Assembly: GCF_011395035.1 (NCBI RefSeq)
Contig: NZ_CP024770.1
Location: 124,001-188,000, forward strand
Length of the DNA: 64,000 nt
Direction: 5' to 3'
Source: Pantoea cypripedii
Lineage (GTDB): Bacteria > Pseudomonadota > Gammaproteobacteria > Enterobacterales > Enterobacteriaceae
The notes beneath the pieces are model-generated. The model had not been told where the DNA came from. It did no database searches and saw only the letters and a program-made list of their open reading frames with translations. Made by a program: the position numbers and the translations under genes. Positions 60,667-64,000 of this stretch are shown one piece after another. Positions within the stretch are counted from its first letter, which is position 1, and each line of letters opens with the position of its first letter.

Positions 60667-62168
60667 TGGCGACCCTGCTTGTACGGTGCATCGCCGTCGT
60701 CGCCAGTTTATTGATCTTTTGTGCGGCCTGGTTCTCACTGTGGAGCATCAGCCTGCATTTGGTCGATAACCCCACGCTGGCGGTTTTGCTGTTTCCTTTT
60801 GGTCTGCGTCTTGGATTGATGTTGCAATGCCCCCGCGGCTACTGGGCATTGCTGCTGGGTGCCGAATGGCTGTTGCTGGGCTTTCTGACACAGGAAATCG
60901 CCCTGCCGCAATTGCCGCTGTTAATTGTCGGCGGGTTGCTGACGCTGGTGCCGCTCTGCCTGGTCTATCGCTATCGCCACATGCGGGAAAGCCGGACGTT
61001 GTTGCAGATGGCAAGCGTACTTATTGTCTGCGCGTTGTTACAATCGCTGCCGTGGGCAACAAAGGGCCATGATGGCCTGACCGTGCTGCTGTTAACCCTG
61101 ACAGGCGGCCTGACGCTGGCCCCAACCTGTCTGGTGTTCTGGCACTACCTGACTCGCACCGCCTGGCATCCCCTGACGCCCGCGCTGCTCTCTCAGCCCA
61201 TCCACTGGCGCGCCCATCATCTTATTCGCTATTTGCTGCTGTTTGTGGTCAGCCTGTGGCTGCAACTGGGGCTTCCCGCCGAACTGGCCCGCTTCACCCC
61301 GTTTTGTCTGGCGCTGCCGATTATCGCGCTGGCCTGGCACTACGGCTGGCAAGGGGCGCTCATCGCTTCCCTGATGAATACCATTGCCCTGATTGCCAGC
61401 CGTACCTGGCACGATCATCCGGTGGATTTACTGCTCTCGTTGCTGGCACAAAGCCTCACCGGATTGCTGCTGGGGGCGGGTATCCAGCATCTGCGCCAGC
61501 TGAATCAATCGCTGCAAACCGAGCTGGCGCGTAATCATCAGCTGGTCGGGCGTCTGCTGGAGACGGAAGAAAGCGTGCGACGCGAGATCGCGCGGGAGTT
61601 ACATGACGATATCGGCCAGACCATCACCGCGATTCGTACCCAGGCGGGAATTGTGCAACGTCTGGCAGCAGACAACCCTGCGGCGAGGCAAAGCGGCGCG
61701 CTGATCGAACAGCTGTCGCTGGGGGTTTACGATGCAGTACGGCGCTTGCTCGGCCGCCTGCGTCCGCGTCAGCTGGATGATTTGTCGTTGCAGGAGGCGA
61801 TCCAGGCGCTGATGCGCGAGATGGAACTGGCCGGACGCGGCATTATCAGCCATCTCGACTGGCGCATTGACGAGTCGTTATTAACTGAAGGACAACGCGT
61901 GACGTTGTTTCGTGTCTGTCAGGAGGGGCTGAACAACATCGTCAAACACGCCGGCGCCAGCGTGGTCAGCATCCAGAGCTGGCAGCATGAGGAGGAACTA
62001 AGGCTGGTCATCGTAGATAACGGTTGCGGTCAGCCTTCAGCCCACGGGCAAGCGGGCTTTGGTCTGACGGGCATGCGTGAGCGTGTCGCGGCGCTTGGCG
62101 GGACGATCACCCTTTCCTTCACGCAAGGAACACGCATCAGCGTCACCCTGCCACACCAGGGCGGATAA
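60666..62168 (+). CDS. uhpB: Sensor histidine kinase UhpB
   Basis: 500 residues from the ATG at 60666, the length of E. coli UhpB. Hydrophobic MASE1-type N-terminal half with about eight to ten membrane segments, then the H-box with the phosphorylated His in REIARELHDDIGQTITA and the ATPase GFGLTGMRERVAALGG. It is controlled by UhpC and phosphorylates UhpA. Confidence 0.95.
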   Translation: MATLLVRCIAVVASLLIFCAAWFSLWSISLHLVDNPTLAVLLFPFGLRLGLMLQCPRGYWALLLGAEWLLLGFLTQEIALPQLPLLIVGGLLTLVPLCLVYRYRHMRESRTLLQMASVLIVCALLQSLPWATKGHDGLTVLLLTLTGGLTLAPTCLVFWHYLTRTAWHPLTPALLSQPIHWRAHHLIRYLLLFVVSLWLQLGLPAELARFTPFCLALPIIALAWHYGWQGALIASLMNTIALIASRTWHDHPVDLLLSLLAQSLTGLLLGAGIQHLRQLNQSLQTELARNHQLVGRLLETEESVRREIARELHDDIGQTITAIRTQAGIVQRLAADNPAARQSGALIEQLSLGVYDAVRRLLGRLRPRQLDDLSLQEAIQALMREMELAGRGIISHLDWRIDESLLTEGQRVTLFRVCQEGLNNIVKHAGASVVSIQSWQHEEELRLVIVDNGCGQPSAHGQAGFGLTGMRERVAALGGTITLSFTQGTRISVTLPHQGG

Positions 62169-62176
62169 GGAGCAGT

Positions 62177-63484
62177 ATGTTTGATTTTACCCGTGGGCAG
62201 TCAGCGCTGGATCGCCGCTATCATTACTGGCGATGCCGTATCCTTGCCAATATCTGGCTGGGGTATGCGGTTTTTTGCTTTACCCGCAAAAGTTTTAACG
62301 TCGCCGCACCGGAAATCCTCGCCAGCGGCGTGCTGACGCGCACCGACCTCGGCCTGCTGGCCACGTTGTTCTACTTCACCTATGGTCTGTCAAAATTTTG
62401 CTCCGGCATTATCAGTGACCACTGCAGCGCGCGCTATTTTATGGGGCTTGGGCTTATCGCCACCGGCATGGTGAATATTCTGTTAGGGTTTTCCACAGCG
62501 TTATGGGTGTTTGTCCTGCTGTGGATGATGAATGCGTTTTTCCAGGGCTGGGGTTCTCCGGCCTGCGCGCGTTTGCTGACCGCATGGTATTCCCGCACCG
62601 AGCGCGGAGGCTGGTGGGCGCTGTGGAATACGGCGCATAACGTCGGCGGTGCGCTGGTGCCGATCATCGGCGGCGCCGTGGCGCTGCTCTACGGATGGCG
62701 GACCGGCATGATGATGGCCGGTGGCCTGGCGATCTTTACCGGTTGTTTGCTGTGCTGGCGTCTGCGCGACCGTCCGCAAACCATAGGCTTGCCCGCTGTG
62801 GGCGAGTGGCGCCAGGATGCACTGGAAGTGGCCCAGCAGCAGGAAGGCGTCGGACTCACCCACCGGCAAATCCTGTACAAATATGTGTGGGCAAATCCCT
62901 ACATCTGGCTGCTGTCACTCTGCTATGTGCTGGTGTACTTCGTTCGGGCCGCGATCAATGACTGGGGCAATCTGTTTATGGCGGAGACGCTGCAGGCAGA
63001 TATTGTCACCGCCAATTCTGCCGTCACCCTGTTCGAGCTGGGTGGATTTTGCGGTGCGCTGGTGGCGGGCTGGGGGTCGGATAAACTGTTCAACGGGAAC
63101 CGCGGCCCTATGAACCTGATCTTCGCTGCCGGGATTATGCTCTCTGTCGGCTCGCTGTGGCTGATGCCGATTGCCAGCTACACCATGCAGGCGGCCTGTT
63201 TCTTCATTACCGGCTTTTTCGTTTTCGGCCCGCAGATGCTGATTGGTATGGCCGCGGTGGAATGTTCACATAAAGCCGTGGCAGGTGCGGCCACCGGATT
63301 TGTCGGGTTGTTTGCCTACCTGGGTGCATCACTTTCTGGCTGGCCACTGGCAAGGATCATTGATATCTGGCACTGGAGCGGCTTCTTTATCGTTATTACC
63401 CTTGCCGCCGGTATATCCGCCCTGCTCTTGCTGCCGTTTCTTCATGCTCAGACGCCGCGTGAGAGCGATTCTCAACCTCAATAG
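62177..63484 (+). CDS. uhpC: Glucose-6-phosphate sensor UhpC (MFS family)
   Basis: 435 residues. Twelve membrane segments; YAVFCFTRKSFNVAAPEILA, AFFQGWGSPACARLLTAWYS and AINDWGNLFMAETL follow E. coli UhpC almost word for word. It binds external glucose-6-phosphate and signals to UhpB. Last gene of the uhpABC operon; in E. coli uhpT follows at once, but not here. Confidence 0.96.
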   Translation: MFDFTRGQSALDRRYHYWRCRILANIWLGYAVFCFTRKSFNVAAPEILASGVLTRTDLGLLATLFYFTYGLSKFCSGIISDHCSARYFMGLGLIATGMVNILLGFSTALWVFVLLWMMNAFFQGWGSPACARLLTAWYSRTERGGWWALWNTAHNVGGALVPIIGGAVALLYGWRTGMMMAGGLAIFTGCLLCWRLRDRPQTIGLPAVGEWRQDALEVAQQQEGVGLTHRQILYKYVWANPYIWLLSLCYVLVYFVRAAINDWGNLFMAETLQADIVTANSAVTLFELGGFCGALVAGWGSDKLFNGNRGPMNLIFAAGIMLSVGSLWLMPIASYTMQAACFFITGFFVFGPQMLIGMAAVECSHKAVAGAATGFVGLFAYLGASLSGWPLARIIDIWHWSGFFIVITLAAGISALLLLPFLHAQTPRESDSQPQ

Positions 63485-63829
63485 ATCACTTTCTCATTGG
63501 GTCAGATGATAGATCTGAAAGATTATCTTGCTATGAGCAGGACGGGTAGAAAAAGACAGGAAATAGACTGAGTTAATCAAATTTTGGAGATTTATCTCTG
63601 ATAATTCCCGCCACTTATGATGATGTCTTTATCATTCCCTTTTGATTTAAAAAAATCTTTATTTGTAAAGATAAATAACAAAACTGATATTTGCTTCATA
63701 ACCAGGCAATTGCCATGTTTACATAATTAACATTGCCTATGCTACCTTAGATATCAATGCAGTAGGTAAAAACATATCATCGCCAAAAACGAATATTTAA
63801 TAATTACTTCACAGAATTGACATTTTATT
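63485..63829. other. 345-bp AT-rich interval after uhpC, no gene
   Basis: No coding frame supported on either strand. It has a promoter-like AT-rich composition and a few CCTG/CAGG half-sites (about 63529, 63557 and 63703) of the kind UhpA prefers, but these are too short to be conclusive. It lies where the UhpA-controlled uhpT promoter would be in E. coli. Confidence 0.4.
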
Positions 63830-64000
63830 ATGTATTCATTGATGGAGAAACTAAACCAAGGTGCAGGAGAGAGATTAAAAAACAATCTTTACAATAGCAT
63901 CAGTTCACCCTCTTATTTTTCACCGATGCCCACTGAAAAACCTGAAGCGATTATGCAGCGCGTAAAAATCTTGCCAGAAAAAATCATTTCCCGCTATTCG
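63830..64000 (+). CDS. Unidentified gene, cut at the right window edge
   Basis: 57 codons from the ATG at 63830 to the window end. The N-terminus (MYSLMEKLNQGAGERLKNNL, then SISSPSYFSPMPTEKPEAI) is Ser/Asn/Pro-rich, compatible with a type III secreted protein, but no family is recognised. It is not uhpT, which begins with a membrane segment. Its position makes it a possible UhpA target. Confidence 0.5.
   Translation, partial: MYSLMEKLNQGAGERLKNNLYNSISSPSYFSPMPTEKPEAIMQRVKILPEKIISRYS

Noticed and set aside
60748..61072. Open frames on both strands inside uhpB
   Set aside because: Shadows of the strongly conserved uhpB reading frame.

Overview
The window looks like chromosomal DNA of an enterobacterium, probably Erwiniaceae (Pantoea-like) or a near relative. 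The reasons are the enterobacterial uhpABC and feoAB genes, FryA/FrwA-type PTS proteins, a GC-rich REP-like dyad, and a Salmonella SPI-2-type type III secretion system (T3SS). I cannot name the species. No rRNA, tRNA or CRISPR array was seen.

Left part (1-16.5 kb): a TacA-type antitoxin cut by the window edge and its operator dyad; an arylamine N-acetyltransferase; a DUF1345 membrane protein; an operon of an M20 amidohydrolase, a periplasmic amino-acid-binding protein and an M28 peptidase with a divergent LysR regulator; a giant 1824-residue protein joining a Cap4/DUF4297-like nuclease domain to a P-loop NTPase and a long C-terminal region (a candidate single-gene anti-phage defence system of the Avs/STAND kind); a soluble twin-PAS chemoreceptor; an orphan antitoxin; and a nicotinamidase with two good translation starts, one adding a Tat-like signal.

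15.8-26.4 kb: a catabolic island. A FadR-type GntR regulator, a leftward operon (2Fe-2S protein, two flavoprotein oxidoreductase subunits, DapA-family lyase, hydantoinase, FmdB zinc ribbon) and a rightward operon (polar amino-acid ABC transporter and a class V aminotransferase) share a regulatory dyad. The set resembles D-hydroxyproline/opine dehydrogenase pathways combined with hydantoin or ureide metabolism; the substrate is unknown. A REP-like element, a HigBA pair, a MazF/ChpB remnant and a beta-propeller gene follow.

30-44 kb: two PTS operons, each with an HPr-EI-EIIA fusion and separate EIIB and EIIC, each preceded by a CRP-like site. The second also encodes a GatZ/KbaZ-like protein and a transaldolase. 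Between them lies a scar region with an IS OrfA remnant, a DUF1493/STM2901-like gene pair, a ycdX fragment and a HAD sugar phosphatase. feoAB follows.

46.9-64 kb: a SPI-2-like T3SS island. It holds a HAD-fold putative effector, an SsrB-like response regulator, an InvF-like AraC regulator, sctF-sctG-sctI-sctJ-sctK-sctL-sctW, a YopJ/AvrA-family acetyltransferase effector, a chaperone, sctC-sctD-sctE, a SycD-type chaperone and its probable secreted partner. The ATPase and the inner-membrane export gate are not in the window. uhpABC, the glucose-6-phosphate sensing system, follows directly, but uhpT does not; an unidentified gene cut by the window end takes that place.
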